A stretch of 64,000 nt of DNA from Albirhodobacter sp048262715 (GTDB taxonomy: Bacteria; Pseudomonadota; Alphaproteobacteria; Rhodobacterales; Rhodobacteraceae), in the NCBI GenBank assembly GCA_048262715.1, contig JBLXEV010000003.1:186001-250000 (forward strand), in the 5' to 3' direction. How positions within the stretch are numbered: position 1 is the stretch's first letter; every line of letters starts with the position of its first letter. Positions 16,584 through 25,625 of the stretch are shown here, in pieces. Below the pieces are notes generated by a model. The model made no database searches, had not been told where the DNA came from, and worked only from the letters and a program-made list of their open reading frames with translations. Position numbers and translations under genes: made by a program.

Positions 16584-17606
16584 TTACCCGTTGCGAATCT
16601 GTGCGATCATCTGCGCGGCGGCGGCGCTTGGCGCGGTCTGCCCTGCGGCGACTGATTGCCCCAGCGCCTCCATCGCGGCGCGAATCTGCGGATCCTGCGT
16701 GAGCCGTGCCAACAGCCCCTCGCGGACCTCCGCCTCGAACCAATGGCGGTCTTGCTCGGCGCGGCGGCGGGTAAAGTGCCCCTGTTCGCGCCGCCAGCCC
16801 GCGAGGCGCTGCATATCTTCCCACGCCTGCATCAAGCCGATTCCATCCAGCGCAGAGACCGGCATCGCTTTGGGAAAGCCCTCGGGATCTTGCGGGCGCT
16901 TTCGCAACAGATGCAGCGCGCCCGCGTAATCCGCGACCGTCCGCATCGCGGCGGATTTCAGGTCACCATCCGCTTTATTGACGAGGATCATATCCGCCAT
17001 TTCCATGATCCCGCGCTTCACCCCTTGCAACTCATCGCCGCCCGCAGGCGCCAAGAGCAGGATGAAGAGATCCGTCATATCGGCCACCAGCGTCTCGGAT
17101 TGGCCGACCCCTACCGTCTCAATTAGAATCACATCGAAACCTGCCGCCTCAACCAGCGCAATCGCCTCGCGGGTGCGCCGCGCAACGCCGCCCAGATGGG
17201 TTTGGGAGGGCGATGGCCGAATAAAGGCCAGCGGGTCACGCGACAGACGCTCCATCCGCGTTTTATCGCCCAAGATCGAGCCGCCAGTGCGCGCCGAGGA
17301 GGGATCAACGGCCAGCACGGCAACCCGCAGCCCCTGCCCCGTAAGCATCAGACCGAAGCTTTCGATCAGGGTCGATTTCCCCACGCCAGGCGTTCCCGAA
17401 AGGCCGATCCGCAGCGCGGGGCGCTGGGTTTGCGGCTTCAGCAGGGCGATCAGATCAATCGCCTGCGCACGGTGATCCGACCGCCCGCTTTCCACCAGCG
17501 TGATCGCCCGTGCCAGCGCGCGCCGATCCCCGCTGAGGATCTTCGGGGCAAGGGCCTCAGCGGTGAGGGCTGCGGCCACATCTCGACTGCGATTGCTATC
17601 AGGCAT
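16584..17606 (-). CDS. meaB: Methylmalonyl-CoA mutase-associated GTPase MeaB
   Basis: G3E-family GTPase that protects and reloads adenosylcobalamin-dependent methylmalonyl-CoA mutase. 340 residues. Walker A GTPGVGKST at 71-79; VDPSS, ETVGVGQSE and NKAD (guanine specificity) follow. MeaB-type rather than HypB/UreG is indicated by SGxPGVGKST..GxxLTxxGxxVAVLAVDPSS. The mutase itself is not in the window; meaB stands alone. Together with prpE it implies propionate use via propionyl-CoA and methylmalonyl-CoA. Confidence 0.93.
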   Translation of the reverse strand: MPDSNRSRDVAAALTAEALAPKILSGDRRALARAITLVESGRSDHRAQAIDLIALLKPQTQRPALRIGLSGTPGVGKSTLIESFGLMLTGQGLRVAVLAVDPSSARTGGSILGDKTRMERLSRDPLAFIRPSPSQTHLGGVARRTREAIALVEAAGFDVILIETVGVGQSETLVADMTDLFILLLAPAGGDELQGVKRGIMEMADMILVNKADGDLKSAAMRTVADYAGALHLLRKRPQDPEGFPKAMPVSALDGIGLMQAWEDMQRLAGWRREQGHFTRRRAEQDRHWFEAEVREGLLARLTQDPQIRAAMEALGQSVAAGQTAPSAAAAQMIAQIRNG

Positions 17607-17787
17607 GGAACCTCACATGGGTGTTTCGGGTTTCAGTCACGGCAAAACATGACAGAACCGTCAGAATTCGTGACGGGCCTGCGGGTTTCTTGCCCTCTCG
17701 GGACGGTGTATGTCCAGAGGGGAGAGCTGGCGACATCGTCGCGGGCGGCAATCACTAGGCTTATGCCTAGATGGCACGAGGTACGGA

Positions 17788-18516
17788 ATGCGAGTATTTG
17801 CAGCAGCTATCACGCTCGGGCTGAGCATCGCAGTTGCGGGCAGCTTGCCCGCGCTTGCGGATCAGAGTGACAAGGCGAATTTCACGCTCTCGCTGCGCGG
17901 AATCACGGCGGGAAATCTGACGGTCAACGGTGCGATCACCGGCGGAAGTTACACCGCCGAGGGCGTGTTCCAAAGTGCGGGCATCGTCGGGGCTGTCCGC
18001 AAACTGCGCTACGATGCACGGGCGAAGGGCAGCTTTAGATCCGGCAAATTCACCCCGTCGGTCTATTGGGAAAAGGCTGATACGCCCAAGCGCAAATCGG
18101 AAGTGACGATGGGCTATAAAGGCGGTGTGCCGCAGGGCATGACCTATGATCCGCCGAAAGATGCCGCAGAGGGCGGGCTGAAGCTCTCCTCGCAAGGCGG
18201 CACATATGATCCGCTGACGGCGCTTTATGCCGTGCTGCGCGATGTGCCCGCAGAGGAAACCTGCAAAACCTCGTTCTCGACCTTTGACGGGAAACGCGCG
18301 GCGAAAGTGACTCTCAACAACCGCCAAGGATCGGGCGATACGATCACCTGCGCGGGCGAATATCGCCGCGTCGCGGGCTTCTCCGAAAGTGACATGGCCG
18401 AGAAAACCCGCTTCCCGTTCACGCTGACCTATAAGAAAGCCGAGAACGGCATGATGCGCGTGGATGAGATTTCCCTCGATACGCTCTATGGCAAAGGCCT
18501 GCTGAAACGGCGATAA
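17788..18516 (+). CDS. DUF3108 family periplasmic protein
   Basis: A 242-residue exported protein: signal peptide about residues 1-24 (ending PALA), then a beta-rich domain (FTLSLRGITAGNLTVNGAI, YDARAKGSFRSGKFTPSVYW, GGTYDPLTALYAVLRDVP) of the DUF3108 type, with two cysteines likely paired. Function unknown. hrpB starts six bases after its stop, so the two are probably co-transcribed. Confidence 0.8.
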   Translation: MRVFAAAITLGLSIAVAGSLPALADQSDKANFTLSLRGITAGNLTVNGAITGGSYTAEGVFQSAGIVGAVRKLRYDARAKGSFRSGKFTPSVYWEKADTPKRKSEVTMGYKGGVPQGMTYDPPKDAAEGGLKLSSQGGTYDPLTALYAVLRDVPAEETCKTSFSTFDGKRAAKVTLNNRQGSGDTITCAGEYRRVAGFSESDMAEKTRFPFTLTYKKAENGMMRVDEISLDTLYGKGLLKRR

Positions 18517-18522
18517 GAGGCC

Positions 18523-20958
18523 ATGCGCCTTCCGATTGATGACATAATTCCAGAATTTGTGGCCCGCCTACGTGAGGCGGGCTGCGTTGTTTTGATGGCT
18601 CCGCCCGGCGCGGGGAAAACCACCCGCGTGCCGCTGGCACTGCTGCCCGAGATACCGGGCAAGATCGTGATGCTGGAGCCGCGCCGCCTCGCCGCGCGCA
18701 CCGCCGCCGAGCGCATGGCCCAGACATTGGGTGAGAGCGTCGGCGAAACCGTCGGCTACCGGATCCGCGGCGAGGCGAAAGTCTCGAAAACCACACGGAT
18801 CGAAGTGGTGACGGAAGGCATTCTGACGCGAATGATGCAATCGGATCCCGAGCTGGCGGGCATCGGCTGCGTGATCTTCGACGAATTTCACGAGCGCTCG
18901 CTGAATGCCGATCTCGGGCTCGCGCTGGTCTGGGAAGCGCGGCAGGCGCTGCGCGAAGATCTGGCCGTGGTGGTGATGTCCGCCACTCTGGACGCGGGGC
19001 CAGTGGCAGAACTGCTCGCGGCGCCCGTCGTCACCTCCCAGGGCCGCGCCTTTGAAGTGGAAACCCGCTGGCTCCCGCGCCCGCTTGACCCAAAAATGCG
19101 GCTGGAGGCAGCCGTCGCGGCCCTTGTTGAGGAGGCAATGGCCTCGGAGGCTGGCTCGGCGCTGGTGTTCTTGCCCGGCGAGGGTGAAATCCGCCGCGTC
19201 GAGGGGCTCTTGAAGGGCCGCCTGCCGAAGGATTGCGTGCTGCGCCCGCTGTTTGGCGCGATGGAGTTTGCAGCCCAACGCGCCGCGATTGCGCCTTGCG
19301 CAACGGGGCGCAAAGTGGTGCTGGCAACCGCCATCGCCGAGACCTCGCTGACGATTGAGGATGTGCGGATCGTGGTGGATGCGGGCCGTGCGCGGCGCGC
19401 GCGCTTCGATCCCGCCTCCGGCATGGCGCGGCTGGTGACGGAGCGCGTCTCCAAAGCCGAGGCCGAACAGCGGCGCGGCCGCGCAGGGCGGGTCGCGGAA
19501 GGGATCTGCTATCGCCTCTGGGCCAAGGGCGAGGAAGGCGCGATGCCCGCTTTTGCCCCGCCTGAAATTGCGGTGGCCGATCTCTCCGGCCTCGCGCTGG
19601 AACTCGCGCAATGGGGGGCCTCGGAGGCCGATCTCGCCTTCCTCACCCCGCCCCCTGCCCCCGCGCTGGCTGAGGCGCGCGCGCTGCTCACGGATTTGGG
19701 GGCGCTGAAATCGGGGCGTATCACCGAGCACGGGCGCGCCCTCGCCGCCCTGCCGCTGCACCCGCGCTTAGGTCATATGCTGGTGCGCGCAGGGAAAGGG
19801 GCAGCGCGGATGGCAGCCCTTCTGGCCGAGCGTGACCCGCTGAAAGGTGCACCTGCGGATCTGGCGCTTCGGGTGCAAGCGGTTGACGATATTCGCACTT
19901 ACGAGGATCGCCACCCGTGGCCCGCGCATCGCGGCACGCTGGAGCGGGTGCGCGAGGAAGCGCGGCGCTTGACCCGTGCGCTGACGCGGCCCGACGCCAC
20001 CGAGACATACTCCACCGCGGAAATGGCGGCCCTCGCCTATCCCGATCGGATCGGGATGCGCCGCAAGGGCGAGGCCCCGCGCTATGTGCTCTCTGGCGGC
20101 AAAGGCGCCGTGATCGCGGAGGGCGACCCTTTGGGCGCCGCACGGCTGATCATAGCCACCGATCTCGACGGCGATACCCGCGAGGCGCGGGTGCGCCAAG
20201 GCATTACGATTGCGGAGGCCGAGGTTCGTAGGCTGTTTGGCGGCCAGATCGCGTGGCAAGACGTCTGCGCATGGTCAAAACGCGAAGGCCGCGTGATCGC
20301 CCGCAAACAAGAACGGCTGGGCGCTCTGGTGCTGGACGATCGGATCTGGCAGGACGCCCCGCGCGAGCAGATCGCCAAGGGCGCGCTGGAAGGGCTGCGC
20401 GCCATCGGGCTGACCTTCACGCCCAGCGCGCAACGGTTCCGCGCGCGGGTTGAAATCCTGCGCGGGGACGGGGCGACGATTCCAGATCTCTCCGATGAGG
20501 CGCTGCTGGCGGGCGAGGCATTGCTACCGTTCTTGGGAGGCAAACGGACCGAGGCAGATCTGCGCGGAATGGACCTCACCGAAGCCCTGCGCGCGCAGCT
20601 CGATTGGGCGCAGATGCAGGAACTGGACCGCATGGTGCCCTCGCATTTCGAAACTCCTGTCGGCCGCCGCGCACCGATCGACTATAGCGGCGAGGCCCCC
20701 GCAATCGAGGTGCGCCTGCCCGAGATGTACGGCGTCAGCACCCACCCGACCGTGGGGCCAAAACGCCACCCTCTACGGATCACACTGCTCTCGCCGGGCG
20801 GCAAACCCGTGCAGGTCACGATGGATCTGCCCGGATTCTGGGATGCAAGCTATGCCGAGGTCCGCAAGGAAATGCGCGGGCGCTATCCGCGCCACCCGTG
20901 GCCCGAAAACCCGCGTGAGGCAGATCCGACGCTGCGGGCGAAACCACGCGGGACGTAG
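18523..20958 (+). CDS. hrpB: ATP-dependent RNA/DNA helicase HrpB
   Basis: DEAH-type helicase of unknown cellular task. 811 residues, full length. Walker A APPGAGKTT at 26-34, DEFH at 120-123, SAT motif in VMSATLD, helicase C domain with ATAIAETSLTI and QRRGRAGR, then the HrpB-specific C-terminal region (PTVGPKRHPLRITLLSPGGKPVQVT). AAGAGG precedes the ATG. Proteins of this family usually read DEFH rather than DEAH, as here. Confidence 0.95.
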   Translation: MRLPIDDIIPEFVARLREAGCVVLMAPPGAGKTTRVPLALLPEIPGKIVMLEPRRLAARTAAERMAQTLGESVGETVGYRIRGEAKVSKTTRIEVVTEGILTRMMQSDPELAGIGCVIFDEFHERSLNADLGLALVWEARQALREDLAVVVMSATLDAGPVAELLAAPVVTSQGRAFEVETRWLPRPLDPKMRLEAAVAALVEEAMASEAGSALVFLPGEGEIRRVEGLLKGRLPKDCVLRPLFGAMEFAAQRAAIAPCATGRKVVLATAIAETSLTIEDVRIVVDAGRARRARFDPASGMARLVTERVSKAEAEQRRGRAGRVAEGICYRLWAKGEEGAMPAFAPPEIAVADLSGLALELAQWGASEADLAFLTPPPAPALAEARALLTDLGALKSGRITEHGRALAALPLHPRLGHMLVRAGKGAARMAALLAERDPLKGAPADLALRVQAVDDIRTYEDRHPWPAHRGTLERVREEARRLTRALTRPDATETYSTAEMAALAYPDRIGMRRKGEAPRYVLSGGKGAVIAEGDPLGAARLIIATDLDGDTREARVRQGITIAEAEVRRLFGGQIAWQDVCAWSKREGRVIARKQERLGALVLDDRIWQDAPREQIAKGALEGLRAIGLTFTPSAQRFRARVEILRGDGATIPDLSDEALLAGEALLPFLGGKRTEADLRGMDLTEALRAQLDWAQMQELDRMVPSHFETPVGRRAPIDYSGEAPAIEVRLPEMYGVSTHPTVGPKRHPLRITLLSPGGKPVQVTMDLPGFWDASYAEVRKEMRGRYPRHPWPENPREADPTLRAKPRGT

Positions 20959-20962
20959 AAAC

Positions 20963-20978
20963 AGGGGCTTTGCCCCTC
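20963..20978 (+). terminator. Hairpin after hrpB
   Basis: AGGGGC-TTTG-CCCCT with a short CTT after it, directly past the hrpB stop and adjacent to an inverted dispersed element. Confidence 0.5.
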
Positions 20979-20988
20979 TTGGCTCCGC

Positions 20989-21026
20989 CAATTCACCCTA
21001 GGATATTTTTGGCAACCAGAAGCGCG
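20989..21026 (-). repeat. Dispersed TAAATATCC element, copy 3 (type II, inverted)
   Basis: Read on the minus strand: GCGCTTCTGGTTGCC then AAAAATATCCTAGGGTGAATT. It is the inverted partner of the copy at 21201-21240. Confidence 0.7.
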
Positions 21027-21084
21027 AAAGGTTTTGTTAACCAGAATCACGCAAGCTTCAGAGGCGGTACAGGCGGGGAGGCCG

Positions 21085-21189
21085 ATGATCGTGCAAACAG
21101 AAGATCAAGACGCAGCGAACCAGCGCCTATACGCCGAGCCGTATATGTGTGAGGTGCCTAATTTACCCGCCCCTCTGCGGCCCGAGTGA
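21085..21189 (+). CDS. Candidate 34-aa small protein between two inverted elements
   Basis: ATG at 21085 preceded by GGGGAGG at a good distance, open for 34 codons (starts MIVQTEDQDAANQRLYAE, ends APLRPE), acidic, no membrane segment. A nine-base inverted repeat GAGGTGCCT/AGGCACCTC (21151-21159, 21189-21197) overlaps its end and could stop transcription. The strong ribosome site is the main support; there is no recognised family. It may instead be chance within a repeat cassette. Confidence 0.35.
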   Translation: MIVQTEDQDAANQRLYAEPYMCEVPNLPAPLRPE

Positions 21190-21200
21190 GGCACCTCTTC

Positions 21201-21240
21201 GCGCTTCTGGTTGCTCTAAATATCCCGGGGGTGAATTTTT
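21201..21240 (+). repeat. Dispersed TAAATATCC element, copy 4 (type II)
   Basis: GCGCTTCTGGTTGCT then CTAAATATCCCGGGGGTGAA. It forms an inverted pair with 20989-21026 and is followed by a GGGGGC-AGA-GCCCCC hairpin. Confidence 0.75.
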
Positions 21241-21252
21241 CGCAGAAAAAGA

Positions 21253-21267
21253 GGGGGCAGAGCCCCC
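21253..21267 (-). terminator. Terminator after argF
   Basis: GGGGGC (21253-21258) and GCCCCC (21262-21267) with loop AGA; on the minus strand it is followed by TCTTTTTC, a good terminator for the argD-argF operon. Confidence 0.75.
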
Positions 21268-21298
21268 TTTCTTTCTGTCAGATCCTACCGTCTTGACG

Positions 21299-22225
21299 TC
21301 AGACGCCCAAGCACCAGCGCATCACCGCCTTTTGCGCATGGAGGCGGTTTTCGGCCTCTTGGAAGATCACCGATTGTGGCCCGTCCATCACCGCGCTGGT
21401 GACCTCATCGTTGCGATGCGCGGGCAGGCAATGCATGAACAGCGCATCGGGCTTGGCCTGCGCCATCAGCGCCTCATTGACCTGATAGCCGCGCAACTGG
21501 TTATGGCGGCGCTCCTTAGCGCTTTCGGGGTCGTGCATCGACACCCATGTATCGGTGACCACAAGATCGGCCCCCTGCACCGCTTTGAACGGATCGCGCT
21601 CGATCTCAACATGCGCACCTTTCGAACGCGCCAGATCGACCCATTCCGCCTCGGGATCAAGCGTTTTGGGGCCGGTGAAGGTAAGATCAAACCCGAGCTG
21701 CCCCGCCGCATGCAGGAACGAGGCGCAGACATTGTTGCCATCGCCGGACCAAACGACCTTCTTGCCCTTGATCGGGCCGCGATGCTCTTCATAGGTCATG
21801 ATATCGGCCATGATCTGGCACGGGTGGGTGCGGTTGGTCAGCCCGTTGATCACTGGCACGGTGGCGTATTCGGCCATCTCCAGCAGGGTTTCTTCCTCAA
21901 ACGTCCGGATCATGATCAGATCGACATAGCGCGAGAGCACACGGGCGGTATCGGCGATCGTCTCGCCATGGCCGAGTTGCATATCCGACCCCGAGAGCAC
22001 CATCGTCTGTGCGCCGAGTTGGCGAGCGCCGACGTCAAATGAGACGCGGGTCCGCGTGGAGGGCTTCTCGAAGATCAGCGCGACCATCTGGCCTTTCAGC
22101 GGTTGGTCGGCATCCAGCGTGCCTTTCGGCAGGCCGTTGCGCGCATCTTTCATCGCGCGGGCCTTATCGAGCATCGCGCGCAGATCGTCGGGGGAAGTGG
22201 TGTGGATATCGAGGAAGTGGTTCAT
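21299..22225 (-). CDS. argF: Ornithine carbamoyltransferase
   Basis: Makes citrulline from ornithine and carbamoyl phosphate (arginine biosynthesis). 308 residues. Carbamoyl-phosphate motif STRTR at 56-60, HPCQ in RTHPCQIMAD, the ornithine loop region with VVTDTWVSM, and HCLPAHR near the C-terminus. Start MNHFLDI; the upstream extension of the frame is not conserved. It lies 49 bases downstream of argD on the same strand, forming argD-argF, a common alphaproteobacterial order. Confidence 0.97.
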   Translation of the reverse strand: MNHFLDIHTTSPDDLRAMLDKARAMKDARNGLPKGTLDADQPLKGQMVALIFEKPSTRTRVSFDVGARQLGAQTMVLSGSDMQLGHGETIADTARVLSRYVDLIMIRTFEEETLLEMAEYATVPVINGLTNRTHPCQIMADIMTYEEHRGPIKGKKVVWSGDGNNVCASFLHAAGQLGFDLTFTGPKTLDPEAEWVDLARSKGAHVEIERDPFKAVQGADLVVTDTWVSMHDPESAKERRHNQLRGYQVNEALMAQAKPDALFMHCLPAHRNDEVTSAVMDGPQSVIFQEAENRLHAQKAVMRWCLGV

Positions 22226-22274
22226 CGTCTTGCTTTCAGTACGGTGCAGGCTGTCCTGCCTCCGAGAGAGGGGA

Positions 22275-23447
22275 TCACGCGCCAAGGCTGGCGGCTGCTT
22301 TGTCGAGGCGATTGACGGCCTCGGCGATATCTTCATCGGGAATATTGAGCGCGGGCAGCAGGCGCAGCGTGTTATCGGCGGCGGGAACCGTCAGCAGGTG
22401 CTGTGCGTAAGCAGCTTTGACCACGCTCGCGACCTCTGCCTTGCATTTCAGCCCCAGCATCAGCCCTTGGCCACGCACCGCCTCGAACACATCGGGATGT
22501 GCCGCGATCAGCCCTTCGAGCTTTTGCCGCATCATTCCTGCCTTGCGCCCGACCTCATCAAGGAACGCGGGCGTCGCGACAATCTCCATGACCTTCGCGC
22601 CCACAGCGCAGCCCAACGGGTTGCCGCCATAGGTCGAGCCATGGGTGCCAGCGACCATGCCGGAGGCGGCGTCTTCCGTTGCCAGCACCGCGCCGAGCGG
22701 GAAGCCGCCGCCGATGCCCTTGGCCACCATCATGATATCAGGCGTCACCCCCGCCCATTCATGTGCGAACAGCTTACCAGTCCGGCCTACGCCACATTGC
22801 ACCTCGTCAAAGATCAAAAGCGTGCCCGTCTCGTCGCACAGATCGCGCAGGCCCTTGAGGCATTGATCGGGAACCAGACGAATACCGCCTTCGCCCTGGA
22901 TCGGCTCAATGAGGATTGCCGCGGTCTTATCCGTCACCGCCGCGCGCAGGGCTTCGTGATCGCCCCATTTGATTTGCTTGAAGCCGGGCATCAGCGGGCC
23001 AAAGCCCTTGATCATCTTCTCGGACCCCGAGGCGGCAATCGCCGCCGTGGAGCGGCCATGGAACGCCCCCTCGAAGGTGATGAACTCGGTCCGCTCCGGC
23101 TGGCCTTTATCATACCAGTATTTCCGCGCCATTTTGATCGACAGCTCCGCCGCCTCAGTTCCCGAATTGGTGAAAAACACCGTATCGGCAAAGGTTTGGT
23201 CGACAAGCATCTCGGCGAGCCGCTCTTGTTCGGGGATCTGATAGAGGTTGGAGACATGCCACAGCTTGCCGGCCTGCTCGGTCAACGCCGCTGTCAGATC
23301 GGGGTTTGCATGGCCCAGTGCGTTCACCGCGATCCCCGCGCCCAGATCGAGATATCGGCTGCCGTCAGAGGCCGTGAGCCAGCTGCCTTCCCCTTTGACG
23401 AAGGAGAGGGGGGCGCGGTTATAGGTCGGCAGAACGGGGGCAATCAT
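22275..23447 (-). CDS. argD: Acetylornithine aminotransferase
   Basis: PLP class III transaminase converting N-acetylglutamate semialdehyde to acetylornithine. About 390 residues. Motifs: TNSGTEAAELSIKMAR, FEGAFHGRS, IEPIQGEGG, LIFDEVQCGVGRTG and the PLP lysine in VAKGIGGGFPLGA. Start MIAPVLPTYN at 23447 is favoured since GGAG lies six bases before it; the ATG at 23459 overlaps that site. The second class III transaminase in this window, gabT, is clearly distinct in sequence. Confidence 0.95.
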   Translation of the reverse strand: MIAPVLPTYNRAPLSFVKGEGSWLTASDGSRYLDLGAGIAVNALGHANPDLTAALTEQAGKLWHVSNLYQIPEQERLAEMLVDQTFADTVFFTNSGTEAAELSIKMARKYWYDKGQPERTEFITFEGAFHGRSTAAIAASGSEKMIKGFGPLMPGFKQIKWGDHEALRAAVTDKTAAILIEPIQGEGGIRLVPDQCLKGLRDLCDETGTLLIFDEVQCGVGRTGKLFAHEWAGVTPDIMMVAKGIGGGFPLGAVLATEDAASGMVAGTHGSTYGGNPLGCAVGAKVMEIVATPAFLDEVGRKAGMMRQKLEGLIAAHPDVFEAVRGQGLMLGLKCKAEVASVVKAAYAQHLLTVPAADNTLRLLPALNIPDEDIAEAVNRLDKAAASLGA

Positions 23448-23829
23448 GCTGTGCTCCATAAAAATGAGAGGCCAATGGGTGCAACAGGGCACGGGGCGCT
23501 GTCAACAACTCGGTGGCACAGGCTCGGGGATTAGTTTGGTTTGGGAAAGGATTGTGGCAATTGCCACGACAGATCAGCCGTCAGGCGCGGGCGCTTTGAC
23601 GTCGGGGACGCGAAATATGATGGGTCCGAGTGATCATCCGGTTTCATAGGCCGCAACGCGCCAGACTGTCAAAAGAATTTTTGCCTGCGATTGCTCTTGT
23701 CAAAGGAGGGGTGCGCGGCTGACATATTCGGATTGACCCGAGGGCAGCCTTGGGATGCCGAACAAAAGGAAAGAGGGAGCATTGCCCCCTCTCCCCCGCG
23801 TGTCAGACCCATAGAAGACCAATTGCCCC
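23448..23829. other. Gene-free stretch between argD and the ABC-2 permease
   Basis: 382 bases. It holds the argD promoter region on the minus strand and, near 23772-23795, a hairpin (AGAGGGAGC/GCCCCCTCT) likely ending the permease gene. No credible coding region was found on either strand. Confidence 0.6.
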
Positions 23830-24675
23830 TCACGGCTTCATGCGGAATCCCGTGCGCAGCCAGTTCCAGCACAGGGTGAGCACGAGCGCGGTAAACACTG
23901 AAATCACCACAAGCCCTTGCAGCACGGGCGCATCAGACGCGCCAATCATCCCGAAGCGCGCGCCGTCGATCAGATAGAAGACGGGGTTCCAATGGGTGAA
24001 AGCCCGAAACAGCGGCGGCAGCGCATCGGCGGAATAAAATGTCCCCGACAGGAACGACAGCGGCGTGACGATAAAATTGGTGATCGCCGCCATTTGATCG
24101 AACTTATTGGCATAGATCGCCGCCGCAATCCCCAAACCGCCCAGCAGCAAAGCCCCCATCAACACATAGAGCGCCAAGATCAGCGGATGCGCGGGCCAAT
24201 GTCCGATCACCAGCCCGATGCCGAGCGCGATCACCACAGCCACGGCCAAAGCCCGCGCACTGGCCCCCACGAGATAGCCAGCCAGCGTTTCGAACGGGGA
24301 AAGCGGCGGCATCAAAGTATCAACGATATTGCCCTGCACCTTGGCGATGATGATCGACGAGGAGGTATTGGCGAAGGCGTTCTGGATCACCGTCATCATC
24401 AAAATGCCCGGCGCGAGGAAGGCCAGATAGGGCACGCCCATCACCGGCGGGCGATTTTGCCCGAAGGCCAGCGCGAAGACTGTCAGGAACAACCCCGCCG
24501 TAATCAACGGCGCGAGGAGCGTTTGCTGCCATACCGAGACGAACCGCAAAATCTCGCGATACGCCAAGGTCCGCATTCCCAACCAATTGACCCGCCCGAA
24601 GCGGCGCTCACCCAATGAGCGCGGCGCGCGGGCGGCGCGCGTCTCCACGGCTTCCTTCGTCTCGATCTGTGACAT
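23830..24675 (-). CDS. ABC-2 type transporter permease
   Basis: A 281-residue inner-membrane permease with six hydrophobic segments between residues 45 and 275, of the ABC-2 (NodJ/KpsM/DrrB-like) type: LAPGILMMTVIQNAFANTSSSIIIAKVQGNIVDTLM and PLSFLSGTFYSADALP are characteristic. It would export a polysaccharide, lipid or drug with a separate ATPase, but no ATPase gene is next to it. AGGAGG six bases before the ATG at 24675 fixes the start. Divergent from gcrA. Confidence 0.88.
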   Translation of the reverse strand: MSQIETKEAVETRAARAPRSLGERRFGRVNWLGMRTLAYREILRFVSVWQQTLLAPLITAGLFLTVFALAFGQNRPPVMGVPYLAFLAPGILMMTVIQNAFANTSSSIIIAKVQGNIVDTLMPPLSPFETLAGYLVGASARALAVAVVIALGIGLVIGHWPAHPLILALYVLMGALLLGGLGIAAAIYANKFDQMAAITNFIVTPLSFLSGTFYSADALPPLFRAFTHWNPVFYLIDGARFGMIGASDAPVLQGLVVISVFTALVLTLCWNWLRTGFRMKP

Positions 24676-24801
24676 CTGGGCCTCCTGCGGGCGTCTGCCC
24701 TTGATTTCGCTCAGCGCCGCTTGTATCTCATTGCGTCCCCCGAATAGAATAGGGGGAAGCGAATTTTGTCCGGTGCCGAGCGCGCCGAGGAAGGGAAGCC
24801 G

Positions 24802-25416
24802 ATGTCGTGGACTGATGAGCGCGTCGAGACCTTGAAGAAAATGTGGTCGGAGGGGCAATCCGCCAGCCAGATTGCCAAGGAACTCGGCGGCGTCACGCGC
24901 AATGCCGTGATTGGGAAGGTCCATCGTCTGGGCCTCTCGAACCGCGCAGGCGGAACCGCAGAGCCAGCGGCGGCCCCCGAGGCCAAGCCGGTCAAGGCCG
25001 AGGCGAAGCCCGAGGTCAAAGCGCAGCCCGCGCCTGCCGCAGCCGCTGCCCCGCGCGCCGAGCCAAAGCCCGCCCCTGCCAAAGCTCCGATTCCGGAGCC
25101 GCGCACGGAATCGGCCAGCCCGCCGGCCTCAAACCGCAAGGCGATTATCCCTGCTGGCCAACCGCTGCCGCCGCAGCCTTCGGCCAACGAGATCAGCCCC
25201 GAGGCGCTGGCCTCTGTGCGCGAAGTGGAAAAGAAAGCCCGCAAGATCTCGCTGATGGATCTGACCGAGCGGACCTGCAAATGGCCGATTGGTGATCCGG
25301 CGACCGAGCATTTCTGGTTCTGCGGCCTGCCCTCACAGCAGGGCAAGCCCTATTGCGATGCGCATGTCGGCGTGGCGTTCCAGCCCATGTCGGCACGGCG
25401 CGACCGCAAGCGCTAA
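24802..25416 (+). CDS. gcrA: Cell cycle regulator GcrA
   Basis: Sigma-70-associated transcription activator of the alphaproteobacterial cell cycle, acting at CcrM-methylated GANTC promoters. 204 residues: N-terminal helix-turn-helix region MSWTDERVETLKKMWSEGQSASQIAKEL..VTRNAVIGKVHRLGL (1-55), a long Ala/Pro/Lys-rich linker (about 60-125), and the C-terminal sigma-binding part (LTERTCKWPIGDP..FCGLPSQQGKPYCDAHVGVAFQP). The ATG at 24802 has a purine-rich ribosome site. Its presence strongly supports an alphaproteobacterium. Confidence 0.95.
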   Translation: MSWTDERVETLKKMWSEGQSASQIAKELGGVTRNAVIGKVHRLGLSNRAGGTAEPAAAPEAKPVKAEAKPEVKAQPAPAAAAAPRAEPKPAPAKAPIPEPRTESASPPASNRKAIIPAGQPLPPQPSANEISPEALASVREVEKKARKISLMDLTERTCKWPIGDPATEHFWFCGLPSQQGKPYCDAHVGVAFQPMSARRDRKR

Positions 25417-25459
25417 GCGCGCAACGTCGCGCGGGCTGGGGACCTTCTGGGGTTCCACC

Positions 25460-25495
25460 CCAGACCCCGGGATATTTAGGCTCTTTGGAAATGAG
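25460..25495 (-). repeat. Dispersed TAAATATCC element, copy 5 (type I, inverted)
   Basis: Minus strand: CCAAAGAGCCTAAATATCCC then GGGGTCTGGGG. A TGGGG-TTCCA-CCCCA hairpin lies next to it at about 25448-25462, as in other copies. Confidence 0.7.
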
Positions 25496-25625
25496 AAACG
25501 GCGCGGGCGGAAGCTCGCGCTTTTCATTTTGCATGGAGCCGCGCGCCGCGCGAACCAACGCGCTTGCCGCAAGGCGCATTGATCCGGCATAGTTTAGTTT
25601 AGTTTCGGTTCGGGTACGAAATGCT

